This document shows, piece after piece, positions 53,411-61,676 of a stretch of DNA of 64,000 bases. Numbering within the stretch: position 1 is the first letter of the stretch; each line of letters opens with the position of its first letter. The stretch is from Verrucomicrobiaceae bacterium (lineage in GTDB: Bacteria > Verrucomicrobiota > Verrucomicrobiia > Verrucomicrobiales > Verrucomicrobiaceae). Under the pieces are notes generated by a model, which saw nothing but the letters and a program-made list of their open reading frames with translations, was not told the origin of the DNA and ran no database searches. The stretch spans positions 1 through 64,000 of the forward strand of contig JAEUHK010000108.1 in assembly GCA_016795465.1 (NCBI GenBank), read 5' to 3'. The position numbers and the translations under genes are program-made.

Positions 53411-55135
53411 TCAGGGAAGCTTCACCAGCCTCACATAATCCAGACCCACGAAGCGGTTCTGCACCGCGTTGGGGTTCGTGCCGATGATCTTCAGGGTCAG
53501 CTTGTGAGTGCCAGCGGCGAGTTCGCCGGCGGCGTGCTCCAAAACGCCGGTCGTGCCGACTTTCGCGAACTGGTAGAGCTCGATCGGAGCCCCGAGCGGC
53601 TTCCCATCAAGCGCAGGCTGCACGATGGCGAAGTCGGGCGCGCGGGTGAGGACAAGTTCGAGGGTGTAGGTGGCTTTTTCGGGCGCGGTGAGCTCCATTT
53701 CGAGTGAATCGCCCTCTTTGCCGCCACTCCAGAAAAGTTGGGAATCTCCGCTCCAGCGTGCGCCGGTGAAGTTTTTCATGTTTTGGGTCTTTGCGGCTCC
53801 AGCGCTCACTTTGGCCGTCGCGGCGAGCGTTTCGCCTTCGAGCGCGTCCGGCACGCGACCGGTCGTTTCGTCGATGGGAGCCGGTTTGCCCGTCACAGGC
53901 GGCTTTTCGGTCACTTCGAGGCGTTTGGGTTGCGCGGCCTGCCATTCGGCCTCGCTGACGTTTTTCACGCGATGGATCAACAAGTGCGCGCCCTTCATGC
54001 CGCCTGCGAGGATGTCGGGCAGTTTGTCGCCATTCACGTCTTGAATCACGAGTTGGCGACCGATACCGGATTCGCCGTCGGCCTTCATCGGCAGCCAATC
54101 GACACCTTCTTTGCCACGGACGAGTTTGAACCAGTAAACGACCGCGCCGTCATCCCAGCCGTGGGATTTCTTGTGGTGCGACCAGTAAGTTTTACCGGTG
54201 ACGATGTCCTTGAGGCCGTCGCCATCCATGTCAGCGAGCTGGACGCTGTGCAGCTCGCTGAAATACACGCCGTAGCGATTTAGACCGGGTCGGTCGCCCA
54301 TGATGAGATGCTCCTTGAAGCCCTGCGGCGTCTGCTCATGCCACGCGAGGCCATATTCGTGCGCGGCGAGGCTGGTAATGACGTCGTTGTCGCCATCGCC
54401 ATCCACATCGTAGGCGAACATCTCCGCGCCGCCGCGGGGCGCGAAGACGGCCTTGTGCAGCGTCCACAGGCCCTGCGTGAGATCCTCCGGCTGCTCAAAC
54501 CAGCCGTCCTTCATGATCACATCGAGCCTGCCGTCGCGATTCACGTCGCCCACACCCAGTCCGTGGCCAAACTTGTCCGGGGCGATGCGTTCGGAGATCG
54601 GATAAAAATTCCACGGCTCCAATCCGTTCGCCGGATTGATCTCCACCCAGCCAAAGTAGCCGTCGCGCGTGCAAACGAGCTCCGGCGGATCATCGCCAAT
54701 GAGATTCACAAAGTGCGGCGACTCGTTCGAGACCCAATCAAAGACCTGATGCTTCGGCCACGGCGCCTCGTGGCCTTCTTTGCCCGGATTCTGATACACA
54801 AAGGCCGGCGTGCCGGGAAAGCCGGCCGTGAGCACATCGACGAGGCCGTCCTTGTTGAAGTCATATGGCCAGGAGAAGAAGTTGTTCGCGTAACCCTCGC
54901 GATTCTGCGGCGCGGCCTGGTAGATGAGCTTCTTCGTTTTGAAATCCGGCCCCGCGAACCAAAACGGGCCGTGGATCGCATCGACATGGCCATCGCCATC
55001 CACATCTGCCGCGTTGATGCCCTCCGAGTAGTAGCGATCGGTGAGCTGGATGCGCTCAAACGTGTGAAGCTGCCGTTCCGCAGCCTGCGTGGTGAGAGCA
55101 AAGGCGGCGAAAAAGGCGAGAGCAGGCGTTTTCAT
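53411..55135 (-). CDS. Secreted FG-GAP/VCBS repeat protein
   Basis: A 574-residue protein with a signal peptide (MKTPALAFFAAFALTTQA). Calcium-binding-like repeats recur at ADVDGDGHVDAI, DFNKDGLVDVL, DVNRDGRLDVI, DVDGDGDNDVI, DMDGDGLKDIV and DVNGDKLPDIL, giving a beta-propeller. The last ~140 residues form a separate jelly-roll-like carbohydrate-binding module. It may bind or act on a glycan at the cell surface; no catalytic residues are visible. Confidence 0.85.
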   Translation of the reverse strand: MKTPALAFFAAFALTTQAAERQLHTFERIQLTDRYYSEGINAADVDGDGHVDAIHGPFWFAGPDFKTKKLIYQAAPQNREGYANNFFSWPYDFNKDGLVDVLTAGFPGTPAFVYQNPGKEGHEAPWPKHQVFDWVSNESPHFVNLIGDDPPELVCTRDGYFGWVEINPANGLEPWNFYPISERIAPDKFGHGLGVGDVNRDGRLDVIMKDGWFEQPEDLTQGLWTLHKAVFAPRGGAEMFAYDVDGDGDNDVITSLAAHEYGLAWHEQTPQGFKEHLIMGDRPGLNRYGVYFSELHSVQLADMDGDGLKDIVTGKTYWSHHKKSHGWDDGAVVYWFKLVRGKEGVDWLPMKADGESGIGRQLVIQDVNGDKLPDILAGGMKGAHLLIHRVKNVSEAEWQAAQPKRLEVTEKPPVTGKPAPIDETTGRVPDALEGETLAATAKVSAGAAKTQNMKNFTGARWSGDSQLFWSGGKEGDSLEMELTAPEKATYTLELVLTRAPDFAIVQPALDGKPLGAPIELYQFAKVGTTGVLEHAAGELAAGTHKLTLKIIGTNPNAVQNRFVGLDYVRLVKLP

Positions 55136-55144
55136 GCCCGTAGT

Positions 55145-56014
55145 CTATGGATTCCGCAGCTCGGACGCCAGCTTTGTTGCGGCCTTTTCCCATCCTGCGG
55201 CATCGCTGGCTCCAAAGGCGGTCACCATGCGCCAGGTGCCTTCGAAGCCGGCGGGCACGGTGGCGTTGTTGAAGCACTTCAGGTAGAATTTGCGGTAGGA
55301 GTTCGGCACGTTCCAGATCATCGCGATGGGCTCGCCGAGCTCGGGCGCTGAAAACAACCGAGAGACGCCGAACTGGCTGCTTTTCGGCTCAAACACCGCC
55401 ATCCAGTCGATGCGCTGGTTGATGAAAAACTTCCGTGCGGTGTCATCGCCGTCGTTGAGCGGGCCGGAGAGCGTTTTGGCGGGCTCGGCATCGGTTCCAG
55501 CACAAAAGGCCGAAACACTCGGCGCCCACGCGTGCATGAAGTGATACACCAGTTTCAGCGGCACGGCCTTCGCGGTGCGCACGGTGGTCGTTTCGTGCAG
55601 TTGGTTATTTTTCAGCTCGATGATGCAAGTCAGCTCGAAGTCGCGGATGCGTGATTTGCGCTCGAAACGGAAGGTCTGGCCCTTCAGCACGGCCTCGGGC
55701 TTTTCGACGGGTTTGCCATCGAGGATGAGAGCTAGTGATTCGAGCGGCTCGGGCTCGTTTTCGAGATGTGCAGTGCCAATGAAGCCGCAATCGGGAAACG
55801 AGAACACCGTGCCGTAGGCGCTGCGCTCCGTCGTCATTGCTAGGCCACGGAAGTCGATGCGCCCGGGCGTCCACTGCGAAGCCTGCCGCAGTAGAAGCGA
55901 GACCTCACCGCACGTCACCGTGATGGTCGGCAAATCGGGGCCGAGATTCGGCACGAAGGGCTTCGCGGCCTGAAGAGCCGTTGTGAAGGCGAGAAGGCAG
56001 AGCAGGGTTTTCAT
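55145..56014 (-). CDS. Secreted protein of unknown function
   Basis: A 289-residue protein with a signal peptide (MKTLLCLLAFTTALQA). I do not recognise a family. The predicted structure is mostly beta, with segments such as FSFPDCGFIGTAHLENEPEPLESLAL and LKLVYHFMHAWAPSVSAF. Its stop is 9 bases before the FG-GAP gene and its start overlaps the end of the sialidase-like gene (ATGA), so the three are one operon. A carbohydrate-binding or esterase-like role is possible. Confidence 0.7.
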   Translation of the reverse strand: MKTLLCLLAFTTALQAAKPFVPNLGPDLPTITVTCGEVSLLLRQASQWTPGRIDFRGLAMTTERSAYGTVFSFPDCGFIGTAHLENEPEPLESLALILDGKPVEKPEAVLKGQTFRFERKSRIRDFELTCIIELKNNQLHETTTVRTAKAVPLKLVYHFMHAWAPSVSAFCAGTDAEPAKTLSGPLNDGDDTARKFFINQRIDWMAVFEPKSSQFGVSRLFSAPELGEPIAMIWNVPNSYRKFYLKCFNNATVPAGFEGTWRMVTAFGASDAAGWEKAATKLASELRNP

Positions 56015-57609
56015 TTCAGCACCTCCACATCGATCACCATCGCACTCATCTTCGGCGCATCGTGGATGTAGAGCAGACGGCCGGGGCTGATCTCGCGGAT
56101 GCTGGTGTAGTTGAAGCCGACTTTTTCGCTGATGACGCGATGCACGGGCCAGGTCTGGCCGCCGTCGAGGCTGAACATCAGGCAGCTCGCGGGGCGGCCG
56201 TAGCTGCAGGCGAGCACGCCGTTGCTCATGAGCACGAGATCGGGCAATACGCGGCCGACTTCGAGTTCGACGGGCTTCGTCCAGGTTTTGCCGGCGTCGT
56301 GCGAGAACATCTGTTTCATGCGGCTGTTCCGATCACCGCGGATGACGGCGACTTGCTCGGTGTCGCTCAGGCGGCACACGGCGGGCTCGCCACCGGGCCC
56401 GATGGTGCTGAAGTAGGTCCACGTCCTGCCTTCATCGGTGCTGCGCATGAGGTGGGACATGCGCAAGGTGTTGTTGCGGCCATCGGGCAGCTTCACGGCC
56501 TTCCGACTCCACACGACCATCGTCGCGCCGCCATCGGCATCGTCCCAGATGTGGCGCTCGCAGATGATTTGATCGCCTTTGGACTCGTTGGTGAACTCTT
56601 TGGGCAAACGGATCTCGTTGTCGATCATCTCAAAGCTGGTCGCATCGGCATTGAGGTGCACCGTTTTGCCCGTGACGCGTCCGTCCGGCTGCGTGCGTGT
56701 CCAGCGTGACACGGCGAGGATTTTTCCATCGGGGCGGCGCACACAGGGCAGCGGTGTGGTGTCGAGTTTGTCGAGTCCGGGGATCGGTGTCCATGTTTTG
56801 CCTGCGTCGGTCGATTTGATCAGGCCGTAGGGCTCATAGAAGGCATCCGGCCCTTGGGCGACGCTCATGAGGAGCAGTCCGCGGCCCATGTCGTAAAGAT
56901 AAGGCCGCGTTTGGCGGATGTCGTCGCGCTTGATCTCCCAGGGCTCGCTGAGGGTGAGCTTGATCGGTGATGGCGGCAATGGCGCGGTCGTTTTGCGCGT
57001 GCCGAGCTTCACCGACTGCCAGATCGCCTCGCCCGTGGCGGTTTTGGCGCTCGATCCGAACTGGATGAAGGCCTCCGTCGAGTCGGCAGGCTTCCAGAAC
57101 GCGCCCTGACCTTCCACCTTCTTCATGCCATCGACCCACATTTCCATGTCCGTGCCGCGAATGATGAGGCGGTAGGTGTGAGAGCGGTTCGTCGTGTCCA
57201 TCGGGATGAAGCGGTCCGTGTGGCTGGCCGCCTGATTCGCGAAAAGCACGAGTCCTTCCTGATGCCGCCCATCGCTGACGAGCACGGACACCGGCGCCCC
57301 GTCGCGCCAAGGCCACAGCGAGGCGGAGGTTTTGTTCTTTTGCGATCCCGTCGTCGCCAGCACCTTCGCCACGACTTCGACGATGATTTCCTCATCGGCG
57401 ATTGGCTTCCACGCGGCGCGGAAGTTCGCGAACGCCTTGTCATCATCGGTCAATCGCAGGCCGTCGGCTTCGAGCGTGGCCTTCGGCGTGCCCGTGGTGG
57501 CCCACGGCGCGGCCGGCAGCGATTTGGCCTCGTATTGAAGCTGCCACGTGATGTCCTCGGCGTGGAGGGAAACAGCGAGGAGCGGGAGGAGAAGAGCGCG
57601 GAGAAGCAT
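56011..57609 (-). CDS. Secreted two-domain sialidase-like protein
   Basis: A 532-residue protein with a signal peptide (MLLRALLLPLLAVSLHA). Residues about 20-210 form a jelly-roll (lectin-like) domain. The rest is a BNR propeller with STDAGKTWTPI, STDEGRTWTYF, SHDAGKTWTKP and SLDGGQTWPVH Asp boxes. The ATG at 57609 gives the leader; the frame continues through the repeat element upstream, which is rejected as coding. The layout suggests an exo-sialidase with a binding module. It overlaps the next gene by 4 bases. Confidence 0.83.
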   Translation of the reverse strand: MLLRALLLPLLAVSLHAEDITWQLQYEAKSLPAAPWATTGTPKATLEADGLRLTDDDKAFANFRAAWKPIADEEIIVEVVAKVLATTGSQKNKTSASLWPWRDGAPVSVLVSDGRHQEGLVLFANQAASHTDRFIPMDTTNRSHTYRLIIRGTDMEMWVDGMKKVEGQGAFWKPADSTEAFIQFGSSAKTATGEAIWQSVKLGTRKTTAPLPPSPIKLTLSEPWEIKRDDIRQTRPYLYDMGRGLLLMSVAQGPDAFYEPYGLIKSTDAGKTWTPIPGLDKLDTTPLPCVRRPDGKILAVSRWTRTQPDGRVTGKTVHLNADATSFEMIDNEIRLPKEFTNESKGDQIICERHIWDDADGGATMVVWSRKAVKLPDGRNNTLRMSHLMRSTDEGRTWTYFSTIGPGGEPAVCRLSDTEQVAVIRGDRNSRMKQMFSHDAGKTWTKPVELEVGRVLPDLVLMSNGVLACSYGRPASCLMFSLDGGQTWPVHRVISEKVGFNYTSIREISPGRLLYIHDAPKMSAMVIDVEVLK

Positions 57610-57660
57610 GCGGCGGGGTAAACGCGATGGCTGGTGCTGGTCTTCGCGGTTTGCGACATG

Positions 57661-57820
57661 GACTGCGGCAGCCTGCTGCCGCTTTCGGAAGGTCAGCCTG
57701 CTGGCCGTCGAGTGTTCCAAGATGTGATGTGGCGATGGAGGCGATAGTGCTCTGCGTCCACCTGGAGCCTTCGGCGGCAGCAGGGCTGCCTCGGACAAGC
57801 GGCAGCAGGCTGCCGCAGTC
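57661..57820. repeat. REP-type element, solo copy (A)
   Basis: A 160-base element whose ends are perfect 24-base inverted copies starting GACTGCGGCAGCC. Each end is itself a hairpin (GCGGCAG/CTGCCGC with CCTG loop); second hairpins, GGTCAG/CTGGCC and GGCAGC/GCTGCC, lie inside. The same design recurs at 60643 and 61480 beside a RAYT gene. It sits in the gap before the sialidase gene and near no transposase of its own. Confidence 0.82.
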
Positions 57821-57836
57821 CAGAGTGCTGCGCACT

Positions 57837-58679
57837 TTAGGCTCGTGCACGTTCGAGTGCCGCGGCGATCTCTTTTTCGATCACGGGCAGCGGATTGAGC
57901 AGATCGAGCGGGTTCTCGACGGGCGTGACCTCGTTGGTGCGCGGGTCCCAGTTCACGGGGCCGAAGCGGCACGGGGCGGGATTGCCGGTGAGGATGTGCA
58001 TGCCGGCGTCGTCCTTGTCGAAGTGCCAGAACTCGAAGGGGAAGTGGATGAAGCCGTGCTTCTCCATCATCGCGCAAATGTCGAGACGCGTGGCGACGTA
58101 CTCGGGGGCCACAAAAGGCGAGCGCATGGGCGTGTGCTCGCTCATTTCGAGATAGGGATAACCACGCCACACTTCCGTGCCGTCATCGCGACGAAACACG
58201 GAGATGTCGATGGCGGAGCCGGACATGTGCGCGCCGATCTTTGGCATGTTCGCCGTGAGCACGATGGCGCGACGAAACATCATCTCCGGCGTCGGAATCT
58301 GGCCGCCGAGCTCCCACATGGTCTTTTTGAGCACGTTGTCGAAGACCGACGGCTTCCGCACGAGCTGCCGCTGCATGTCGAGCGAGCGAAAACCGTCCTC
58401 GATCTTCAGAATCCAGCCGCGCTCATTCATCTCGCGCCCGATGGTGATGACATCGTGCACCAGACTCTCTCGCAGGAAGTAAACACGGTCGAGATCACCG
58501 GCGATCTTCGAAGTGGAGAACAGCATCTCCACGCCAGCATCGACTGCGGCATCTGGGATCGAGGCAAAGCGCTCGCCGCATTCGTTCACCGGGAACTCGA
58601 TGAGCTTCTGCACGATGGCATAGCCTGCTTCCATCTGCTCGGCCCAGTAGGCGCGGCGTGCTTGGTCGTCGGTGGTCAT
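57837..58679 (-). CDS. M15-type D-Ala-D-Ala dipeptidase-like peptidase
   Basis: A 280-residue protein. The zinc ligands and catalytic Glu of peptidase family M15 are visible: H151-x6-D158 (HMSGSAID), E216 and H219 (FEFWHFD). An Arg in DGFRSL (R98) matches the conserved one of VanX. There is no obvious signal peptide with the ATG at 58679, so the enzyme may be cytoplasmic. The ATG overlaps the stop of the upstream gene. It may cut D-Ala-D-Ala or a similar dipeptide. Confidence 0.8.
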   Translation of the reverse strand: MTTDDQARRAYWAEQMEAGYAIVQKLIEFPVNECGERFASIPDAAVDAGVEMLFSTSKIAGDLDRVYFLRESLVHDVITIGREMNERGWILKIEDGFRSLDMQRQLVRKPSVFDNVLKKTMWELGGQIPTPEMMFRRAIVLTANMPKIGAHMSGSAIDISVFRRDDGTEVWRGYPYLEMSEHTPMRSPFVAPEYVATRLDICAMMEKHGFIHFPFEFWHFDKDDAGMHILTGNPAPCRFGPVNWDPRTNEVTPVENPLDLLNPLPVIEKEIAAALERARA

Positions 58680-59218
58680 GGATTCAAATTTTCTGATGCT
58701 CCGTCGTCTGTGGCGACGACATAATGTGGCGTTTCCTTCGCTGGTTGGAAAAGTCGCCAAAACTCGAAGTTGGGCGAAGTCGAAGCACAGTTTGGAAACA
58801 CGCTGAACGTCAAATCCTCGCCGAGCCAGAGTGTGAAGGTGCCGACGGAATCGCAAAGGATACGGGTGACGGGTGGCGGCGTGAACTCAAACTCTTGATT
58901 CAAGGTAGCCGCATGCCGATCAAAACGACTCACACCGTCTTTCTGCCAATCAAATTCGCGGCCTTGCTCAGCGAACTCTGAACTGGCTTCCGAGTAATAA
59001 TAGAGATCGCGGGTTCCGACGATGATTCGTGAGTCGCGAACGAAATTCCACGGTGTCTGTATGTGCAGTGCCCATTCGCCCACACGCCGCGTGCCACCTT
59101 TGCGAGACGGCACCTCCCGCCATTCTCCAAATTGGAGCCATAACAAATCCGCTGCCCTTCCAATGTGCCTGAGCGGCAGGTTCAGCAACACTTGCAGGGC
59201 TTGTTGGTGGTCGTTCAT
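58676..59218 (-). CDS. Hypothetical cytoplasmic protein
   Basis: A 180-residue protein without a signal peptide. It is rich in Trp, Phe and Arg (for example LLWLQFGEW, LYYYSEASSEF, FWRLFQP). Its stop overlaps the start of the M15 peptidase gene (ATGA). The ATG at 59218 lies 11 bases after the end of the ceramidase-like gene; the longer ORF from 59740 overlaps that gene and is rejected. I recognise no family. Confidence 0.7.
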   Translation of the reverse strand: MNDHQQALQVLLNLPLRHIGRAADLLWLQFGEWREVPSRKGGTRRVGEWALHIQTPWNFVRDSRIIVGTRDLYYYSEASSEFAEQGREFDWQKDGVSRFDRHAATLNQEFEFTPPPVTRILCDSVGTFTLWLGEDLTFSVFPNCASTSPNFEFWRLFQPAKETPHYVVATDDGASENLNP

Positions 59219-59229
59219 GAGAGCATTTG

Positions 59230-60579
59230 TCACTTCGCTGGTGCACTTTGCAATCTCGCCTTCTCCTCCGCCTCGCGCTTCTGCATGTCCTTCGGATGCT
59301 TCGAGAACGACGCGAAGACATCGCCGACGACGCGATCGGCGAGTTCGCCGAGCTTTTTCAGAATGATGGCCTCGGCCTCGGGCTTGAGTTTGGAGAGGTT
59401 TGGCTCGTAGCCGCCGACTTTGTGCGCTTCGGCGGTGGCGATGTAGCCGATGTTGCCGTTGGCGTAACCGATGATGACGGGCATGGCGCGGTCGGCGATG
59501 GCTTGTTCGAGTTTGAAGCCGTATTCGACCATCGGCTCGCCGGGCATGGTGAGGAGCAGGTAGGGGCCGATCTTCATCGCCATGAGTTCGGCTTTGATCG
59601 GCTGTTCTTTGCCCGGAAGCTCGATGACTTCGCTGGCGACGCGGATGGGGTAGTAGGTGGCGCGTTTGGCGAGTTGCTCGCGCGTGAGGCTGAAGGCCGC
59701 GGCACGCACGACGGCTCCGCCGAGATCGCGACCGGCCCACTGGATGTCGGCTTCATCCGCACAGCGATACGGATAGCCGGGCAAATTCGGCCGGATGTCG
59801 CCGGCACAGCCTTGGATGAACATCGAGGCCGTTTTTCCGCCGTAGATCGACTCGACAAAGGTCTGCGCCTCGCCGGGAAAGTCGGCGGTCATCATCGGGA
59901 AGCCTTTCGGGTGCGGCTGCGAGCCTTTGTCGCCCCAGGTGAAGAAGCAGGGATGGCAGAGCGCGTGCATGAGAATGGCCACCGGTGTGAGCGACTGGCC
60001 GTCGTCGAAGCGCAGCACCTTCACGCGCGTGTCGTTTGGGCCGTCGGGGTTCAGGCGCACCACCGCGCGGCCGTCGATGGTCTTGCGGCGGTTGATGCTG
60101 AAGCTGATGCGATCTTCCGCGAGGCCGATGCTGGTTGGACGCAGGTTCGCGGCGGCTTCTTTGGCGGCAGTGGTGAGCTTTTTGATCACATCCGAGGCCC
60201 AGCGCATGTTTTCCACCCAACCGGGACCGGAATGATTGTGCGAGGCACAAATCATGATGTTTGCCGCGGGCACGCCGGTCTCTTTTTCAATCGCCGCACG
60301 CGCCAGCGCCACCATGTCCTCCCACGCGCCGATGACATCCATCGTCACAATGGCCGCCTTCGTCTCGCCATCGTCCAAAACGAGCACGCCAGCACGCAAC
60401 GGATCACGCACGCCATTCACCACCCGCGTGTGCCCGGCCACGGTGATGTCCTTCACCTCCGCCGGTGTGATGTCCACCTTCGCCGCACCGGCTTTGAGAT
60501 TCGAGACGACAGGAAACTTGCCGTCGATGACCTGCGCGTGCGCGGTGAGGGCGAGAAGGAGGAAAAGCAGGTGTTTCAT
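59230..60579 (-). CDS. Secreted neutral/alkaline ceramidase-like protein
   Basis: A 449-residue protein with a signal peptide (MKHLLFLLLALTAHA). The N-terminal part has LKAGAAKVDITPAEVKDITVAGH and the metal site ICASHNHSGPG (H114, H116), both typical of neutral/alkaline non-lysosomal ceramidases. The rest fits the same family. In this phylum such proteins are common near sulfatases and may act on other amides or esters than ceramide. Confidence 0.85.
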   Translation of the reverse strand: MKHLLFLLLALTAHAQVIDGKFPVVSNLKAGAAKVDITPAEVKDITVAGHTRVVNGVRDPLRAGVLVLDDGETKAAIVTMDVIGAWEDMVALARAAIEKETGVPAANIMICASHNHSGPGWVENMRWASDVIKKLTTAAKEAAANLRPTSIGLAEDRISFSINRRKTIDGRAVVRLNPDGPNDTRVKVLRFDDGQSLTPVAILMHALCHPCFFTWGDKGSQPHPKGFPMMTADFPGEAQTFVESIYGGKTASMFIQGCAGDIRPNLPGYPYRCADEADIQWAGRDLGGAVVRAAAFSLTREQLAKRATYYPIRVASEVIELPGKEQPIKAELMAMKIGPYLLLTMPGEPMVEYGFKLEQAIADRAMPVIIGYANGNIGYIATAEAHKVGGYEPNLSKLKPEAEAIILKKLGELADRVVGDVFASFSKHPKDMQKREAEEKARLQSAPAK

Positions 60580-60642
60580 GTGTGCCTAAAACGCTGTGCG
60601 ACGAGTGGTTTTGCCACAGATGGTCTCTACCTGACATGGACG

Positions 60643-60830
60643 ACATGGACTGCGGCAGCCTGCTGCCGCTTTCAGGAGGCCAGCCTGCTGGCCGTCAAAC
60701 GGTCGAGGCCAATGTTTCGTCGAGGCGCTTCCGCGTTGGCGCCTGCCGAGGATGTTCTTCGTTCACCGGGAGACTTCGGCGGCAGCAGGGCTGCCTCGGA
60801 AAAGCGGCAGCAGGCTGCCGCAGTCCATGT
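60643..60830. repeat. REP-type element (B), left of RAYT gene
   Basis: A 188-base element with inverted ends (ACATGGACTGCGGCAGCC... and its reverse copy). It has the same double-hairpin ends as element A and shares interior words such as AATGTTTCGTCGAGGCGC with element C, in the same orientation. It ends 56 bases before the RAYT start. Elements B and C bracket the gene as direct copies. Confidence 0.85.
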
Positions 60831-60886
60831 GGTTCCTGGGAGTCCATGCTTGACCGCCTCATCACGTTTCGTTCATCCTGCCCATC

Positions 60887-61465
60887 ATGACCCCTGATGT
60901 CCCATCCGAGGAACAATGCCTGCGCGGCACCCGGCATTGGCCGCACGCGCCGCCGCATCGGCTCTCGGAAAGCGGGGTTTACTTCGTGACAGCACGCGCC
61001 CGGGATCAAGCGCACCTGTTTCACTCGCCAGAACGTCGTGACTGGTTTGAGCAGATGCTGTTCGATGCCTTCGCGGAGACAGGTTGGAAACTGGAGGCGT
61101 GGGCGGTGCTTTCGAATCACTATCATGTCGTCGCACACAGTCCTCCGGGAGGGTCTGAGACGCTACGAACGGTTATTCAGAAGCTGCACAGCCTTGCGAC
61201 CAAACGATTGAACCTGGAGGATGGAACGCCAGGCCGGTCGCGCTTGTGGCAGAACTATCGCGAGACACATCTCACCTATCCGCAGAGCTATCTGGCGCGG
61301 TTGAATTACGTGCATCAAAACGCACGGCATCACGGCCTGGTGACGCTGGCCTCGCAGTGGAAGTGGTGCAGCGCCGCAGCCTTCAAACGCGAAGCCACAC
61401 CCGCGTGGGTCAAGACCATCGCCAGCTTCCCCTTTGACGAAATCGCCGCCGAAGATGGCGAGTGA
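60887..61465 (+). CDS. REP-associated tyrosine transposase (RAYT, Y1/IS200-like)
   Basis: A 192-residue single-strand transposase of the Y1 (HUH) family. The HUH motif is SNHYHVV with H78 and H80, and the catalytic Tyr is predicted to be Y141 in YVHQNARHHG. The N-terminal GVYFVTARARD also fits. It is flanked by copies B and C of the same palindromic element, the typical RAYT/REP arrangement. It would nick the hairpin ends and so spread the REP elements. Intact and probably active. Confidence 0.9.
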   Translation: MTPDVPSEEQCLRGTRHWPHAPPHRLSESGVYFVTARARDQAHLFHSPERRDWFEQMLFDAFAETGWKLEAWAVLSNHYHVVAHSPPGGSETLRTVIQKLHSLATKRLNLEDGTPGRSRLWQNYRETHLTYPQSYLARLNYVHQNARHHGLVTLASQWKWCSAAAFKREATPAWVKTIASFPFDEIAAEDGE

Positions 61466-61479
61466 GATGGATTGGTCTG

Positions 61480-61664
61480 ACATGGACTGCGGCAGCCTGC
61501 TGCCGCTTTCGGAAGGCCAGCCTGCTGGCCGTCGAATGGTCCAGGACGATGTTTCGTCGAGGCGCATCCGCGTTGGCGGCAGCCTAGAGGCTTCTTTGAT
61601 GCCTTGGAGTCTTCGGCGGCAGCTGGGCTGCCTCGGAAAAGCGGCAGCAGGCTGCCGCAGTCCA
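61480..61664. repeat. REP-type element (C), right of RAYT gene
   Basis: A 185-base element with inverted ends matching elements A and B (GACTGCGGCAGCC... and its reverse copy), with internal hairpins GGCCAG/CTGGCC and a GGCAGC/GCTGCC-like one. It starts 15 bases after the RAYT stop and ends 13 bases before the stop of the convergent DUF4838 gene. Its interior shares GTTTCGTCGAGGCGC with copy B. Confidence 0.85.
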
Positions 61665-61676
61665 GGGTCTTCTACT

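Noticed and set aside
57610-58170. Upstream extension of the two-domain sialidase
   Set aside because: The open frame passes through REP element A and has no leader. The start at 57609 gives a clear signal peptide.
59227-60897. 556-residue plus-strand open frame
   Set aside because: It is antisense to the ceramidase-like gene and runs on into REP element B.
57661-61664. CRISPR array from recurring palindromes
   Set aside because: There are only three copies, ~3 kb and ~0.8 kb apart, with long inverted ends and no regular spacers; this is REP/RAYT.
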